Shown one piece after another: positions 16,991 through 26,395 of a stretch of DNA of 55,394 nucleotides. A program made the position numbers and the translations under genes. The notes beneath the pieces were generated by a model. The model saw nothing but the letters and a program-made list of their open reading frames with translations, was not told where the DNA came from and did not search any database. The number at the start of each line of letters is the position of its first letter. Within the stretch, counting starts at the first letter, position 1. Source of the DNA: J084 sp964471405. GTDB lineage: Bacteria; Pseudomonadota; Alphaproteobacteria; Sphingomonadales; Rhodothalassiaceae. The DNA lies in assembly GCA_964471405.1 (NCBI GenBank), contig CAYYGH010000009.1, forward strand, positions 1 through 55,394. Reading direction: 5' to 3'.

Positions 16991-17506
16991 TCACGAGAAG
17001 GAAAAACGCAGGCGATCCGTCCAGAATCGTTCGAGATTGCGCAGGCTGCGCCGCACCTGGGCCAGATCGTCCTCGTTCCACAGCCCGTCTTCAAGCAGCT
17101 CTTCCAGCTGCTCTTCGTAGAGGGTGTCGACCATGCGCCGGATTTCCTGGCCCTTCTCGGTCAGAGAGATGCGCACGGCACGGCGGTCATGCGTGGCCCG
17201 CTCGTGGTTGATATAGCCCATCTTGACGAGCTGCTTGAGGTTGTAGGAGACGTTCGAGCCCTGATAGTAACCACGGGTCTTCAGCTCGCCCGCCGTCATC
17301 TCGTGATCGCCGATATTGAACAGCAGCAGCGCCTGGACGGGATTGATCTCGCCCCGGCCCGCCTGTTCCAGCCGATCCTTGATGACATCGAGAAGCCGTC
17401 GGTGCAGCCGCTCGATCAGAGCAAGGCAGTCCAGAAACATCGCCTTGCTGCGAGAATAGCCCGCAGTATCGTCCAACAGGGCCGAGCGAACCGGTTCTAG
17501 AGGCAT
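16991..17506 (-). CDS. ldtR: LdtR-like MarR-family transcriptional regulator
   Basis: This is a 171-residue winged-helix protein. The central block INPVQALLLFNIGDHEMTAGELKTRGYYQGSNVSYNLKQLVKMGY (about 54-98) is the MarR helix-turn-helix and closely resembles LdtR of Rhizobiales. LdtR controls an L,D-transpeptidase gene and other envelope and stress functions. The wing D-R-R-A-V-R-I-S-L-T is intact, and the C-terminal half is a long dimerisation helix. No L,D-transpeptidase is visible next door. It is convergent with serB, with dnaA about 190 bases upstream on the same strand. The regulator type is sure; the orthology is likely. Confidence 0.82.
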   Translation of the reverse strand: MPLEPVRSALLDDTAGYSRSKAMFLDCLALIERLHRRLLDVIKDRLEQAGRGEINPVQALLLFNIGDHEMTAGELKTRGYYQGSNVSYNLKQLVKMGYINHERATHDRRAVRISLTEKGQEIRRMVDTLYEEQLEELLEDGLWNEDDLAQVRRSLRNLERFWTDRLRFSFS

Positions 17507-17691
17507 GGCTGCCGATTCCTCCTTCTTGCCTGGATCCGCTCGCCGGCTGCACGCGCCATCGCCCGCGGCCGGCGGTCAACGCCGGGCGATTGTCACCGCA
17601 AAGCGCTAAAAAACCCTTACGGATTGTGCCGAATTGAGGCGGTTGGTCGCGTCTCGCCGCCCGGACCTTTGCCGGCACATCGCCGGAAAGC

Positions 17692-19134
17692 CTATGACTG
17701 AAGCTGCCGGATGAGGCGGCAGATGTCCTCATCAAGGGCGGAATCCTGCCGGCGCAGCTCCTCGATCTTGCGCACCGCATGGATGACGGTCGTGTGGTCG
17801 CGTCCTCCGAACCGGCGCCCGATTTCGGGCAGGGAGCGTTCGGTCAACTGTTTGGCCAGATACATGGCCACCTGCCGGGGCCGCGCGATGTTCCGCGACC
17901 GCCGGGCGGACAGCAGCTCGCTCAAGCGCAGATTGTAATATTCGGCAACGGCCCGCTGGATCTCGTCCACGGTGATCTTGCGGTCATTGGCACGCAGCAG
18001 ATCGGCCAGCACTTCGCGCACGAGATCGAGCGTCACCGGCCGCCCCACAAGCTCCGCATAGGCGACCACGCGATTGAGCGCCCCTTCCAGTTCGCGCACA
18101 TTCGAGGTGATCTTGCGGGCCAGAAAATCGAGCACATCATCCGGCAGCCGCACCGCGCGCATGGCCTCCGCCTTGGCCTGGAGGATGGCATAGCGCAGCT
18201 CGTAGTCGGTGGGATGAATGTCCGCGACAAGCCCCCAGCCGAGGCGTGAGACGATGCGCTCCTCCAGCCCTTCCAGATCCGTCGGCGCCCGATCGGCCGT
18301 GATCACAAGCTGCTTGCGGGCCTCGATCAGCGCATTGAATGTGTGGAAGAACTCCTCCTGGGTGGAATCCTTGCCGGCGATGAACTGGACATCGTCAAGC
18401 AGAAGCAGATCCACCGAGCGAAACTGCTGCTTGAAGCTCATCGTGTCGCGATAGCGCACGGCCGCGATGAATTGATACATGAACTGCTCGGCCGAGACAT
18501 ACATCACCTTCCGGTCCGGGAAGTTCTCCCGATAGGCCCAGGCGATGGCATGCATCAGATGCGTCTTGCCCAGCCCCACGCCGCCATGAAGAAAGAGGGG
18601 GTTGAAGGACGGCACGTCGGACTCCGCCACCCGGCGGGCCGCCGCATGGGCGAAGGCATTCGACTTGCCGACCACGAAGCTTTCGAAGCGATAGCGGGGC
18701 TCCAGCCGGGCGCCGAAGCTGTCACAGCCGTTGCCCTCCTCCCTCTGCCCGGTTTCCGCTCCATCCGCAAGGGCATGCGCGGCTGCCCGGGCGGCCGCAA
18801 CGGGTCTGCTCTGCCTGGAATTCTCCTCCTCCGGGGCGGTGATCTCCAGATCCTCCACCGTCAACCCGACACCGGCAAGCAGCGTGCGAATACGGGCCAG
18901 ATAATGACGACGGACCCAGTCTCCCAGCACGGCATTCGCCGCTTCGAGCCGCACCCGGCCATGTCCCAGGCGCGCAAGCCGCAATGGCGCAAGCCACCGA
19001 TCCACCTGCGCCCGCCCGTATTCGCGCCGCAGCTGTGCGCATGCCCACTGCCAGGCCTCGTCGGGATCAATCGTCGCAGCCGGCGCCGTTCCCGGGAATG
19101 AAACCTGACCTGCCTCCTCCATTGCGGGACCCAT
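17692..19134 (-). CDS. dnaA: Chromosomal replication initiator protein DnaA
   Basis: This 480-residue AAA+ initiator melts the origin. Domain I covers about 20-90, followed by a variable linker to about 145. The AAA+ domain has Walker A GGVGLGKTH (K190), Walker B LLLDDVQF, sensor I ITADRAP and the arginine-finger block SRLGWGL. Domain IV carries the DnaA-box-binding signature GGRDHTTVIHAVRKIE near the C-terminus. The ATG at 19134 follows GGAGGG; an ATG at 19158 would add eight residues. The gene is flanked by ldtR and flaF. Confidence 0.96.
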   Translation of the reverse strand: MGPAMEEAGQVSFPGTAPAATIDPDEAWQWACAQLRREYGRAQVDRWLAPLRLARLGHGRVRLEAANAVLGDWVRRHYLARIRTLLAGVGLTVEDLEITAPEEENSRQSRPVAAARAAAHALADGAETGQREEGNGCDSFGARLEPRYRFESFVVGKSNAFAHAAARRVAESDVPSFNPLFLHGGVGLGKTHLMHAIAWAYRENFPDRKVMYVSAEQFMYQFIAAVRYRDTMSFKQQFRSVDLLLLDDVQFIAGKDSTQEEFFHTFNALIEARKQLVITADRAPTDLEGLEERIVSRLGWGLVADIHPTDYELRYAILQAKAEAMRAVRLPDDVLDFLARKITSNVRELEGALNRVVAYAELVGRPVTLDLVREVLADLLRANDRKITVDEIQRAVAEYYNLRLSELLSARRSRNIARPRQVAMYLAKQLTERSLPEIGRRFGGRDHTTVIHAVRKIEELRRQDSALDEDICRLIRQLQS

Positions 19135-19629
19135 CCTTTTCCCTCCCCGAACATGCATGCCGTTCGGCTGTCATTATCCTGTCAGCGCAGTGACGAGCGC
19201 CCGGCTCCGGTCTGGTGCCTGTCACCCGTGCTGGTCTTCATCATTGCGCACCTCACCTGTGGCCGCAGGCACCAGCCTGCACCCCGCACGATCGACAATC
19301 GGAAACCGGCAGGCCCGACTTCTTCCCTCCTGACGGGGAATCTGGGCCCTGCGACGCTCGGGAAGCTGCCCCGAGGTGACGGAGGGCAACGTTAGCGGCA
19401 AGCATGCCCCGGTGACAAGCGGCAGCGCAAAATCGCGTTTTGTTCGCACAGGAACCACAAGATCTTCCCCCTGTCCCGGAATGAAACGCAAGTATCCCGT
19501 GTTCCCCGCTGGCTCAAGGCTCATCCCGGCGGATGGAATCAGGAAAAAACGCGGGAAATACCGGCACTTGGCAACAGCCGTGATTCGACACCCGCAAAAG
19601 GCGAGAAGGCCGGGGCGTGCTGCGCCGCA
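19135..19629. other. Intergenic region upstream of dnaA
   Basis: About 495 bases separate dnaA from flaF, both minus-strand. The stretch has mixed composition with a less GC-rich centre near 19440-19600. It presumably holds the dnaA promoter and its 5' leader. I looked for clustered TTATCCACA-type DnaA boxes and an AT-rich unwinding tract on both strands and found none, so it is not offered as an origin. Confidence 0.5.
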
Positions 19630-20052
19630 TCACTCGACGGTAATGCCTCCGGATGGCAGGCCCGCCCGATCCTGACCGGCCTCGGCAGGTGGCGGCTGCT
19701 GACCGGCGGAAGCGGCAAGCCCCTCCATGATGATGCGGTTGATCGAGATCAGATCGTCAATCGAGGCGCGCCCCTGCATGACCTCGCTCACCGTCTTCGA
19801 CACATAGATGGACAGCGAGATGATCTGGGCGCGGGTCTGTTCGGGAAGCTGATTGTCCGGATTGGCGCAGTCCACGGCCAAGGCCGACCACAGCCGGCGG
19901 TTCCAGTCCAGGGATTCCATGAGCTTGGCGCCGGTGTATCCCTTGTCCCGGGCCTCGATCATGGCGGCCGTCACCTGCGCAAACAGGCGGTATTCGGTCT
20001 CGCGCGGCGATTCGGTCGCGACCTGGCTGCGACGATAGGCGTCAAGGGACAT
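19630..20052 (-). CDS. flaF: Flagellar biosynthesis regulator FlaF
   Basis: This 140-residue protein is found with FlbT in alphaproteobacterial flagellar systems, where the two control flagellin synthesis and secretion post-transcriptionally. Recognisable segments are AYRRSQ, SPRETEYRLFAQVTAAM and LISLSIYVSKTVSEV-like IISLSIYVSKTV, with ASIDDLISINRIIMEGL near the end. The ATG at 20052 was taken, 11 bases inside the flbT 3' end, with AAGGAG upstream. The last 25 residues are Pro/Gln-rich and probably disordered. No flagellin gene is adjacent. Confidence 0.9.
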   Translation of the reverse strand: MSLDAYRRSQVATESPRETEYRLFAQVTAAMIEARDKGYTGAKLMESLDWNRRLWSALAVDCANPDNQLPEQTRAQIISLSIYVSKTVSEVMQGRASIDDLISINRIIMEGLAASAGQQPPPAEAGQDRAGLPSGGITVE

Positions 20053-20437
20053 GGGCAAGCCGCTCCTTCTCGAAGTCGAAGAGTTTGCGCGTCTTGGTGA
20101 GCGCCTTGTAGTAGTTTTCCTTCATCACCTCGGAGCTGATCTCCAGACACAGCATCTTGATTTCCGGCGTCTCGATCGCGGAGAGAAATTCCGTCATCCG
20201 CGCCATGAATTCGAGCAGATACTCCTGCTTGTTCTCCTGATCGAGATAGGCCAGCATGATCGGAAAATAGATCCGGCGGGCCGGCGTGTTCGCCTCCTCC
20301 GGCTTCATGATGTCCTTTTCCCGCAGGATCGAGACCTTGTTCTGAATCACGAGGGTGGCCCGGCGATCCCCGTTCTGGATCACGGCACCGTTGACCACGA
20401 ATTTCTCGCCCGGCTTCAAGGAGAGCTTGAGCGCCAT
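20042..20437 (-). CDS. flbT: Flagellin translational repressor FlbT
   Basis: This is a 131-residue FlbT homologue. In Caulobacter, FlbT binds the flagellin mRNA leader and destabilises it until the hook is complete. Visible conserved text is LSLKPGEKFVVNGAVIQNGDRR and the K-V-S-I-L-R-E-K-D-I-M segment; a helical C-terminal half follows. The ATG at 20437 has AGGAGGAG upstream; eight further in-frame codons upstream are less likely. It overlaps flaF by 11 bases, so the two are translationally coupled. Confidence 0.93.
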   Translation of the reverse strand: MALKLSLKPGEKFVVNGAVIQNGDRRATLVIQNKVSILREKDIMKPEEANTPARRIYFPIMLAYLDQENKQEYLLEFMARMTEFLSAIETPEIKMLCLEISSEVMKENYYKALTKTRKLFDFEKERLAHVP

Positions 20438-20698
20438 CGTCTCACTCCTCCTGGGCTTCAAGAGCCCGTTTCTGTTCCTCGCATCGCAAGCTTTAAGAAA
20501 GGCCTAATGGCCCGGGCGTTAACCATACCGCAGATCCCAACCGAGACAAGCGCTCCGACCATGCCGGAACGGACGATCCGGAATATCCAAGCAATCCTCA
20601 TGCCAGAAGCAGCGGCGCGGGGCTCGTCCCCTATCCGGCATCACCGATCCCGGCCCGGATCGCCATGAGACCGTGATTCGCTTTTCAGAAGGTCGTCA

Positions 20699-22105
20699 TC
20701 AGCGGCGGTAGCAGACGGCCTTGGCCGCCCGGACGACGTCCTCGGGACTGACCAGCCAGGCCTTCTCCAGATTGGCGGCATAGGGGGTCGGCGTGTCCGC
20801 GTCGGTGCAGCGCAGCACCGGCGCATCCAGCCAGTCGAAGGCCTCCTCCATCAACCGGGCCGAGACCTCGGATGCGATCGAGCACACCGGCCAACCCTCT
20901 TCCGCGATGACGCAGCGGTTGGTCTTCTTCACCGAGGCGATCACCGTATCCATGTCGAGAGGTCTGAGCGTGCGCAGATCGACGATCTCCGCCTCGATTC
21001 CCTCTTCGGCCAGGGCATCGGCCGCTTTCAGCGCCGCATCCATCGCGATCGAATAGGCGACGATGGTGACATCCGAACCGGCGCGGGCGATACGCGCCTT
21101 GCCGATGGGGACCACCCAGTCCTCCACCTCGGGCACCGGGAAGCTGTGGCCGTAGAGAATCTCGTTTTCGAGGAAGACCACCGGGTTGGGATCGCGGATG
21201 GCGGCCTTCAAGAGCCCCTTGGCGTCGGCGGCGGTATAGGGCGCGATCACCTTGAGTCCGGGCACCTGCGCATACCAGGCGGCATAATTCTGGGAATGCT
21301 GGGCGGCGACCCGCGCGGCCGCGCCGTTCGGCCCGCGGAAGACGATGGGCACGGTGATTCCGCCGCCGGTCATGTAGCGCTGCTTGGCGGCGGAATTGAC
21401 GATATGGTCGATGGCCTGCATCGCGAAATTGAAGGTCATGAACTCGACGATCGGGCGCAGACCCGCAAAGGCCGCGCCCACGCCGAGCCCCGCAAATCCG
21501 TATTCGGTGATCGGGGTATCGATCACCCGGCGTTCGCCGAACTCGTCGAGAAGCCCCTGGCTGACCTTGTAGGCCCCCTGATAGTGGCCGACTTCCTCGC
21601 CCATCAGGAACACGCGCTCGTCCCGGCGCATCTCTTCCGCCATCGCATCGCGCAGCGCCTCGCGCACCGTCATCTTGCGCATTGGTGTGCCGGGCGGAAT
21701 GTCGGGCTCGTCGACGCGCGGGGCGGGCTCTGCCCGGGGAGCGGGCTCCGGTCGCGGCGCGGCTTCGCCCTGCGCTGGCGCGCCATCGGCCGAGTCCGCA
21801 GGCGCCGCCCCGGTCTTCGGGGCCGGTGCCGCGGCGGCCTCATCGAGGACGCTTTCGTCCTCCCCCTCCTCCAGGAGGATCGCAATCGGCTCGCCGACCG
21901 GAATGTCCTCCGTGCCCTCCGCCACCAGCAGACGGCCAACGCGCCCCTCGTCAACCGCCTCCACCTCCATCGTCGCCTTGTCCGTCTCAATCTCCGCAAT
22001 CACGTCGCCGGCACGCACCTCATCCCCCTCCTTCACCAGCCAGCGCGCCAGCGTCCCCTTCTCCATCGTCGGCGACAAGGCCGGCATCGTGATCGTAATC
22101 GGCAT
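20699..22105 (-). CDS. pdhB: Pyruvate dehydrogenase E1 beta subunit with N-terminal lipoyl domain
   Basis: This 468-residue protein begins with a lipoyl domain (about 1-78) whose lipoylated Lys lies in EIETDKATME. An Ala/Pro/Glu linker of about 60 residues follows, then the transketolase-like E1 beta domain from about 140. The lipoyl domain on E1 beta is characteristic of alphaproteobacterial PDH. With PdhA it decarboxylates pyruvate using thiamine diphosphate. The ATG at 22105 follows AGGGAG; the frame stays open far upstream only as a shadow of pdhA. The E2 and E3 genes that usually follow are not here; flbT lies downstream. Confidence 0.95.
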   Translation of the reverse strand: MPITITMPALSPTMEKGTLARWLVKEGDEVRAGDVIAEIETDKATMEVEAVDEGRVGRLLVAEGTEDIPVGEPIAILLEEGEDESVLDEAAAAPAPKTGAAPADSADGAPAQGEAAPRPEPAPRAEPAPRVDEPDIPPGTPMRKMTVREALRDAMAEEMRRDERVFLMGEEVGHYQGAYKVSQGLLDEFGERRVIDTPITEYGFAGLGVGAAFAGLRPIVEFMTFNFAMQAIDHIVNSAAKQRYMTGGGITVPIVFRGPNGAAARVAAQHSQNYAAWYAQVPGLKVIAPYTAADAKGLLKAAIRDPNPVVFLENEILYGHSFPVPEVEDWVVPIGKARIARAGSDVTIVAYSIAMDAALKAADALAEEGIEAEIVDLRTLRPLDMDTVIASVKKTNRCVIAEEGWPVCSIASEVSARLMEEAFDWLDAPVLRCTDADTPTPYAANLEKAWLVSPEDVVRAAKAVCYRR

Positions 22106-22116
22106 CGGCGGACTCC

Positions 22117-23313
22117 CTAGACCCCATCGCCCGCAGCCAGCGCCGGCCAGCGCGGCAAAGGCTCCACCGGCTCGACCCAGACGTCGCGATACAACTCGGC
22201 AAGCTCGGGCTCGGAGGCGTGCCGGGCGAAATCGGCCGCATCCTCGATCTCGGCTTTGACGGCCTTGTCGATCTCCTTGATCCTTTCTTCGGCGATACCC
22301 GCCTCCAGCATGCGCATGCGCAGAAAGTCGATCGGATCGTGATGCGCGCGCACCTCCTCGACTTCCTTGCGCGGCCGGTATTTGGCCGGGTCCGACATCG
22401 AATGGCCGCGATAGCGATAGGTCTTGACCTCCAGCAGAATCGGTCCGCGGCCGGAGCGCACATAGGCGATCGCCTCCTCGGCGGCCGCGCGGACCTTGAA
22501 GATGTTCATGCCGTCCACCAGCATCCCCGGGACGCCGAGGCTCTCGCCGCGCTTGTGCAGATCCTTCTGGCCGGATGCGCGGTCGACGGAGGTGCCCATC
22601 GCGTAGTGGTTGTTCTCGATGACGTAGACGACCGGCAGCTTCCACAGCACAGCCATGTTGAAGCTCTCGTAGACCTGGCCCTGGTTGGTGGCCCCGTCGC
22701 CGAAGAAGGTGAGCGAGACGGCATCCTCGCCGCGATATTTGGCCGCAAAGGCGAGGCCCGTGCCGAGCGGAGCCGGCGCACCCACGATGCCATGTCCGCC
22801 GAAGAAATGGCGGTCGGCCGCAAACAGATGCATGGAGCCGCCCTTGCCCTTGCACAGACCCGCGGCACGTCCCGTCAGCTCGGCCATCAGGGCCCGCGGG
22901 CTGCATCCGGCGGCCAAGGCATGGCCGTGGCAGCGATAGCCGGTGATCACATAGTCCTGCTCGGCAGAGGCCCGCTCAAAACCGACGGCGATCGCCTCCT
23001 GACCGATGTACAGATGCAGAAAGCCGCCGATGAGGCCGAGGCCGTAGAGCTGGCCCGCCTTTTCCTCGAACCGGCGAATCCGCAGCATGTCCTGATAGAA
23101 GGCGAGCATTTCCTCTTCGCCCGCCTCGTATTCGCGATGATATTCGTCGGCAAACAGATGAGCATACGGATCCGGATGGTCGTGGCCGGGCTTGAACGCC
23201 GGGCTCGCTTCGGGTGCCGTCTTCCCGGCATCCGCGCGGGTCTTCCTGCGCTTGGAAGCGGAAGGCTCCGCCGCCTTCTTCCTGCCGGTCCTGCCCTTTC
23301 CCTGCCCTGCCAT
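22117..23313 (-). CDS. pdhA: Pyruvate dehydrogenase E1 alpha subunit
   Basis: This is about 398 residues of E1 alpha. The thiamine diphosphate motif GDGATNQGQVYESFNMAVLW is intact, and the phosphorylation-loop-type segment YRYRGHSMSDPAKYR is conserved. The first 50 residues form a Lys/Arg/Ala-rich low-complexity extension before the PDPYAHLF start of the folded part. The ATG at 23313 was chosen (AAGGTGG upstream); an ATG at 23340 is also open. It is followed after 11 bases by pdhB and preceded by ftsB, the usual alphaproteobacterial arrangement. Confidence 0.95.
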   Translation of the reverse strand: MAGQGKGRTGRKKAAEPSASKRRKTRADAGKTAPEASPAFKPGHDHPDPYAHLFADEYHREYEAGEEEMLAFYQDMLRIRRFEEKAGQLYGLGLIGGFLHLYIGQEAIAVGFERASAEQDYVITGYRCHGHALAAGCSPRALMAELTGRAAGLCKGKGGSMHLFAADRHFFGGHGIVGAPAPLGTGLAFAAKYRGEDAVSLTFFGDGATNQGQVYESFNMAVLWKLPVVYVIENNHYAMGTSVDRASGQKDLHKRGESLGVPGMLVDGMNIFKVRAAAEEAIAYVRSGRGPILLEVKTYRYRGHSMSDPAKYRPRKEVEEVRAHHDPIDFLRMRMLEAGIAEERIKEIDKAVKAEIEDAADFARHASEPELAELYRDVWVEPVEPLPRWPALAAGDGV

Positions 23314-23500
23314 GCGCCGTGTTCCACCTTTGCCAAGCATCCCTTCCCCGCAGGGGAAGACAACCGCGGGTCACCTTCCCCGGGAAGCCTATTCCTTATC
23401 GGCTTGTTGCGCGAATTTCAAAGGATTTGGCGGGCTTGGGCTTCGCACCTGACGCAAGCCAGCCCTGCATCACCTGCAAGGCTTGCCCGCCAGGAGGCCA

Positions 23501-23821
23501 TCATGGCGCATGCCGGCCAACGGGTGCAGGCGGCAGGGCCAGCACCAGTTCGTCAGCCCGCATGTAGCCGAGGTTGCGCCGCGCCACCTCGTCCAGCAGA
23601 TCGAGATCCCGATGGGGGCCACGCATGGCCTTGACCCGGGCGGCAAGCCGTCTGCGCTGCTGCCTGAGCTCCGCAAGCTGGGCGGCCAGGGCGGCCTCCC
23701 TTGCGGCAAGGGCGCGCTCTTCGGCAAGCCCGGTCCGTCCCTGCCAGGCGAGGTCGGCAAAATAGGCAAGGATGGCCAGCAACAGCAAAGGCCAGAGAAT
23801 GTCGCGCACACGCCAGCGCAT
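23501..23821 (-). CDS. ftsB: FtsB/DivIC-like septum formation initiator
   Basis: This is a 106-residue bitopic protein with a short basic N-terminus, one transmembrane helix (about 9-27, LWPLLLLAILAYFADLAW) and then a coiled coil rich in Ala/Leu/Arg/Glu to about 70. The C-terminal part L-L-D-E-V-A-R-R-N-L-G-Y is typical of FtsB-type proteins. It would bridge FtsL/FtsQ in the divisome. The ATG at 23821 follows AAAGG. Upstream of pdhA by about 190 bases, the expected position in this class. Confidence 0.85.
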   Translation of the reverse strand: MRWRVRDILWPLLLLAILAYFADLAWQGRTGLAEERALAAREAALAAQLAELRQQRRRLAARVKAMRGPHRDLDLLDEVARRNLGYMRADELVLALPPAPVGRHAP

Positions 23822-24064
23822 CGATGGCTGCCTTTCCCTTCTCCTCGAAGTCATGGAATCACAAGATCATCGCCAAGGCAACCGTCCTCATGCCGGCCTG
23901 GGAGGCACAGCCGATCGGTGAAGGCCCTGGCGGATTGCGTCCGGCTGGCAGAGATGCCGAAAGCAGACGGCACATTTGCCCTTTGGGCCCGAATCTTGCA
24001 GGATCAGCCGCACGACAGGCAATACGAAAACCGGATCAACGCACAAAGGGTGAGGGCTGGCGGC

Positions 24065-25312
24065 ATGTTCTGGCTGATACACGGGGTGCTCGTTCTGCTT
24101 TATCTGGGCGCCGGCATGGCATTCGCGCTCTTGGCACCGGCACAATTCGGACTCTCGCCGGAAGACGCCCGCTGGATTGCGGGCGCAATCATCCTTCTTG
24201 GAGCCCTTCTCCATGTGCTGGCGACCACCCTGCCCGTTCGCTACCGGCTTCATCGCGTAGAGGACACCACCCGCCGGCTCATGCGCAGTCATCGGCGCGT
24301 CTCGGAGGTCGTAAGCGCCCTGGAGGAGAAGGAGCAGGAACGGTCACGCCAATCCGAGCTGCTCGTCGATGAGCTCAAGGTCCTGCAGACGCTCCTCACC
24401 CAGGCGCTGGAACGCCGGAGCGGCACAAAGGGCAAGGCGTCCCCCGCCACCAATGACGCTGCCACGGGCGAAGAGGCAGCGGAAAAGACCGGCACGCCTT
24501 CCGATTCCGGCGCCCGCCGGGCCGAACAGCCCCGTCGACGGGTGGTCCGCGATCCCGGCCAGGCACGCCCCCTGGCGGTGGAGGAGCTTGATGAGGAAAC
24601 GCTGCTGCGGATCATTCGCGTCGCTTTGAACGAAAACCGTGTGGATCTCTATCTGCAGCCCATCGTCGCGCTGCCGAGCCGCCGGCACATGCATTACGAA
24701 TGCTTCTCGCGCGTGCGTGACGAGGAAAACCGGCTCGTCTACCCGAAGGACTTCCTGCCGCTTGCGACCTCGTCCGGGCTTATCGGCACGGTGGACAATC
24801 TCCTCCTCTTCCGTCTCATTCAACTCGTACGCAAACTCGGCCGCCGAAAACCCGAGGCCCGCTTCTTCTGCAATATCGCCGACGGTTCCATTCGTGACAG
24901 CGAGTTCTTTCCCCAATTCGTGGACTACATGGTGGCCAATCGCGAATTCGCCGACCGCTTCGTCTTCGAATTTCGGGCGGAGACCTTTGCAGGCATTGAC
25001 CCGGCGGCCGAGCGCCATCTCGACATGCTCATCCGCAGCGGTTACCGCTTCTCGCTGGATGGGCTGACGGCGCCGAATTTCGAGCCGGACCGCCTGGCGG
25101 TCCGCGGGGTCGGCTTCGTCAAGATTCCGAAAGAGCTTCTCGCCGATTCCGTGCTCGACTGGGCGCGGGAACTGCGCCGCCGCAATATCCTGCCCATTGC
25201 CGAACGCGTGGAATCGGAGGCCGATGTCGTGACATTGATCGAGCAGGACATCCCGCTCGCCCAAGGCTTTCTCTTCGGCGAACCGCGGCTTGCCCGCGAC
25301 GTGCTGGCCTAG
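24065..25312 (+). CDS. TipF-like degenerate EAL-domain protein
   Basis: This 415-residue protein has two N-terminal transmembrane helices (about 4-25 and 36-56), a coiled coil (about 65-118), a polar linker to about 170 and a C-terminal EAL fold. The signature E-A-L is E212-C-F, and the D-D-F-G-x-G metal loop is replaced by LDGLTAPNF, so phosphodiesterase activity is not expected. The architecture and degeneracy match TipF of Caulobacter, a c-di-GMP-binding factor that marks the flagellar pole. Here it would act as a membrane receptor at the cell pole. The ATG is preceded by GAGGG. The HAD phosphatase follows after 20 bases. Confidence 0.8.
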   Translation: MFWLIHGVLVLLYLGAGMAFALLAPAQFGLSPEDARWIAGAIILLGALLHVLATTLPVRYRLHRVEDTTRRLMRSHRRVSEVVSALEEKEQERSRQSELLVDELKVLQTLLTQALERRSGTKGKASPATNDAATGEEAAEKTGTPSDSGARRAEQPRRRVVRDPGQARPLAVEELDEETLLRIIRVALNENRVDLYLQPIVALPSRRHMHYECFSRVRDEENRLVYPKDFLPLATSSGLIGTVDNLLLFRLIQLVRKLGRRKPEARFFCNIADGSIRDSEFFPQFVDYMVANREFADRFVFEFRAETFAGIDPAAERHLDMLIRSGYRFSLDGLTAPNFEPDRLAVRGVGFVKIPKELLADSVLDWARELRRRNILPIAERVESEADVVTLIEQDIPLAQGFLFGEPRLARDVLA

Positions 25313-25332
25313 AGGGGGAATCGGCCCTGCCC

Positions 25333-26202
25333 ATGCCGCAATCCGTCCCCCACGAGGCAAAGACCCAGCCCTGTCACCCGCAGGAGCTGCCCGGCCTTCG
25401 GGCTGTGGATGGCTGTTTTCGGGCGCTCATCTGCGATGTCTGGGGCGTGATCACCGATGGTGTTACGCTCTTTGCCGAGGCGAAGGAGGCGCTCGCCCGT
25501 TTTCACGCAGAACGGGGGCCGGTCGCCCTGCTGACCAACAGTGCCCGCCCGGGCCGTCTGGTGGCCCGCCGTCTTGCCGATCTCGGTCTGCCGATGGACA
25601 TTGTGGATGCCGTGGTCACCGCCGGTGACTGTGCCCGGGCCATTGTCGCCGACCGCTTTGAGGGCCGCAGGCTCGCTCACGTCGGACCCGATTTCGACAG
25701 GCCGATTCTCGCCGACCTGCCGGCCAGGCTTGTCGCCGATCCCCGCTCGGCGGAAGCCCTGCTGGTGACGGGCCCGATCAGTGCGGACATTGCCGCCCAC
25801 CGCAGCCTGCTGGAAGAGCCGGCCAGGCGCCGCATTCCCCTGATCTGCGCCAATCCGGACCGCTGGGTGCGCTATGGTGCGCGCCGCATCCCCTGCGCCG
25901 GTCTGCTGGCCGATCTCTATGAGGAGCTGGGCGGCCCCGTGATCCATGCAGGCAAGCCGGCCGCCTTCTGCTTTCACGAGGCGGCAAGGCGCCTCGGATT
26001 TCCGGATCCTGCAAGTCGGGCTGCGGTCCTGGTGGCCGGTGATGGTCTTCAGACGGACATCCGCGGGGCACAGGCTGCCGGGATGGCCAGTCTGTGGCTG
26101 CGCAGCGGCCTGCATGCCGATGAGCTGCAGGACGGGGAAGAGGCCCTTTTCGAAAAGGCGCAGGCCTGCCCGGACTATGTGATGGACAGGCTGCACTGGT
26201 AG
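25333..26202 (+). CDS. HAD-superfamily class IIA hydrolase
   Basis: This is a 289-residue phosphatase. The catalytic loop is CDVWGVITDG (nucleophile and acid/base Asp), LLTNSARP supplies motif II, the Lys is in HAGKPAAF, and VAGDGLQTDIRGAQAAGM supplies the metal-binding acids. The cap sits between motifs II and III (class IIA). It resembles the alphaproteobacterial TIGR01459-type family of unassigned substrate. It follows the TipF-like gene by 20 bases and is probably co-transcribed. Confidence 0.85.
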   Translation: MPQSVPHEAKTQPCHPQELPGLRAVDGCFRALICDVWGVITDGVTLFAEAKEALARFHAERGPVALLTNSARPGRLVARRLADLGLPMDIVDAVVTAGDCARAIVADRFEGRRLAHVGPDFDRPILADLPARLVADPRSAEALLVTGPISADIAAHRSLLEEPARRRIPLICANPDRWVRYGARRIPCAGLLADLYEELGGPVIHAGKPAAFCFHEAARRLGFPDPASRAAVLVAGDGLQTDIRGAQAAGMASLWLRSGLHADELQDGEEALFEKAQACPDYVMDRLHW

Positions 26203-26395
26203 CCCGCTTTTCGGGCGGCACCCGCCGTTTTCCGACATCTGCCATATGCCGGCATCGGCTGCCGGAATGACGGCACCACGCCAAGACCATTGCCCAAACC
26301 CTCGTGCCCTCAGTATCTTGCATGATGCCCCGTCACGGCTCGAAGGCGACGAGGTGCGGCGGGCGCAGTGATGAAAAGGAAAGGTTCGCGCGGGA

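Noticed and set aside
19135..19629. Replication origin next to dnaA
   Set aside because: No clustered DnaA boxes or AT-rich unwinding tract seen; many Alphaproteobacteria have the origin away from dnaA.
22106..22906. Upstream 267 codons in frame with pdhB
   Set aside because: Shadow of pdhA; the lipoyl domain begins exactly at the ATG at 22105 behind AGGGAG.
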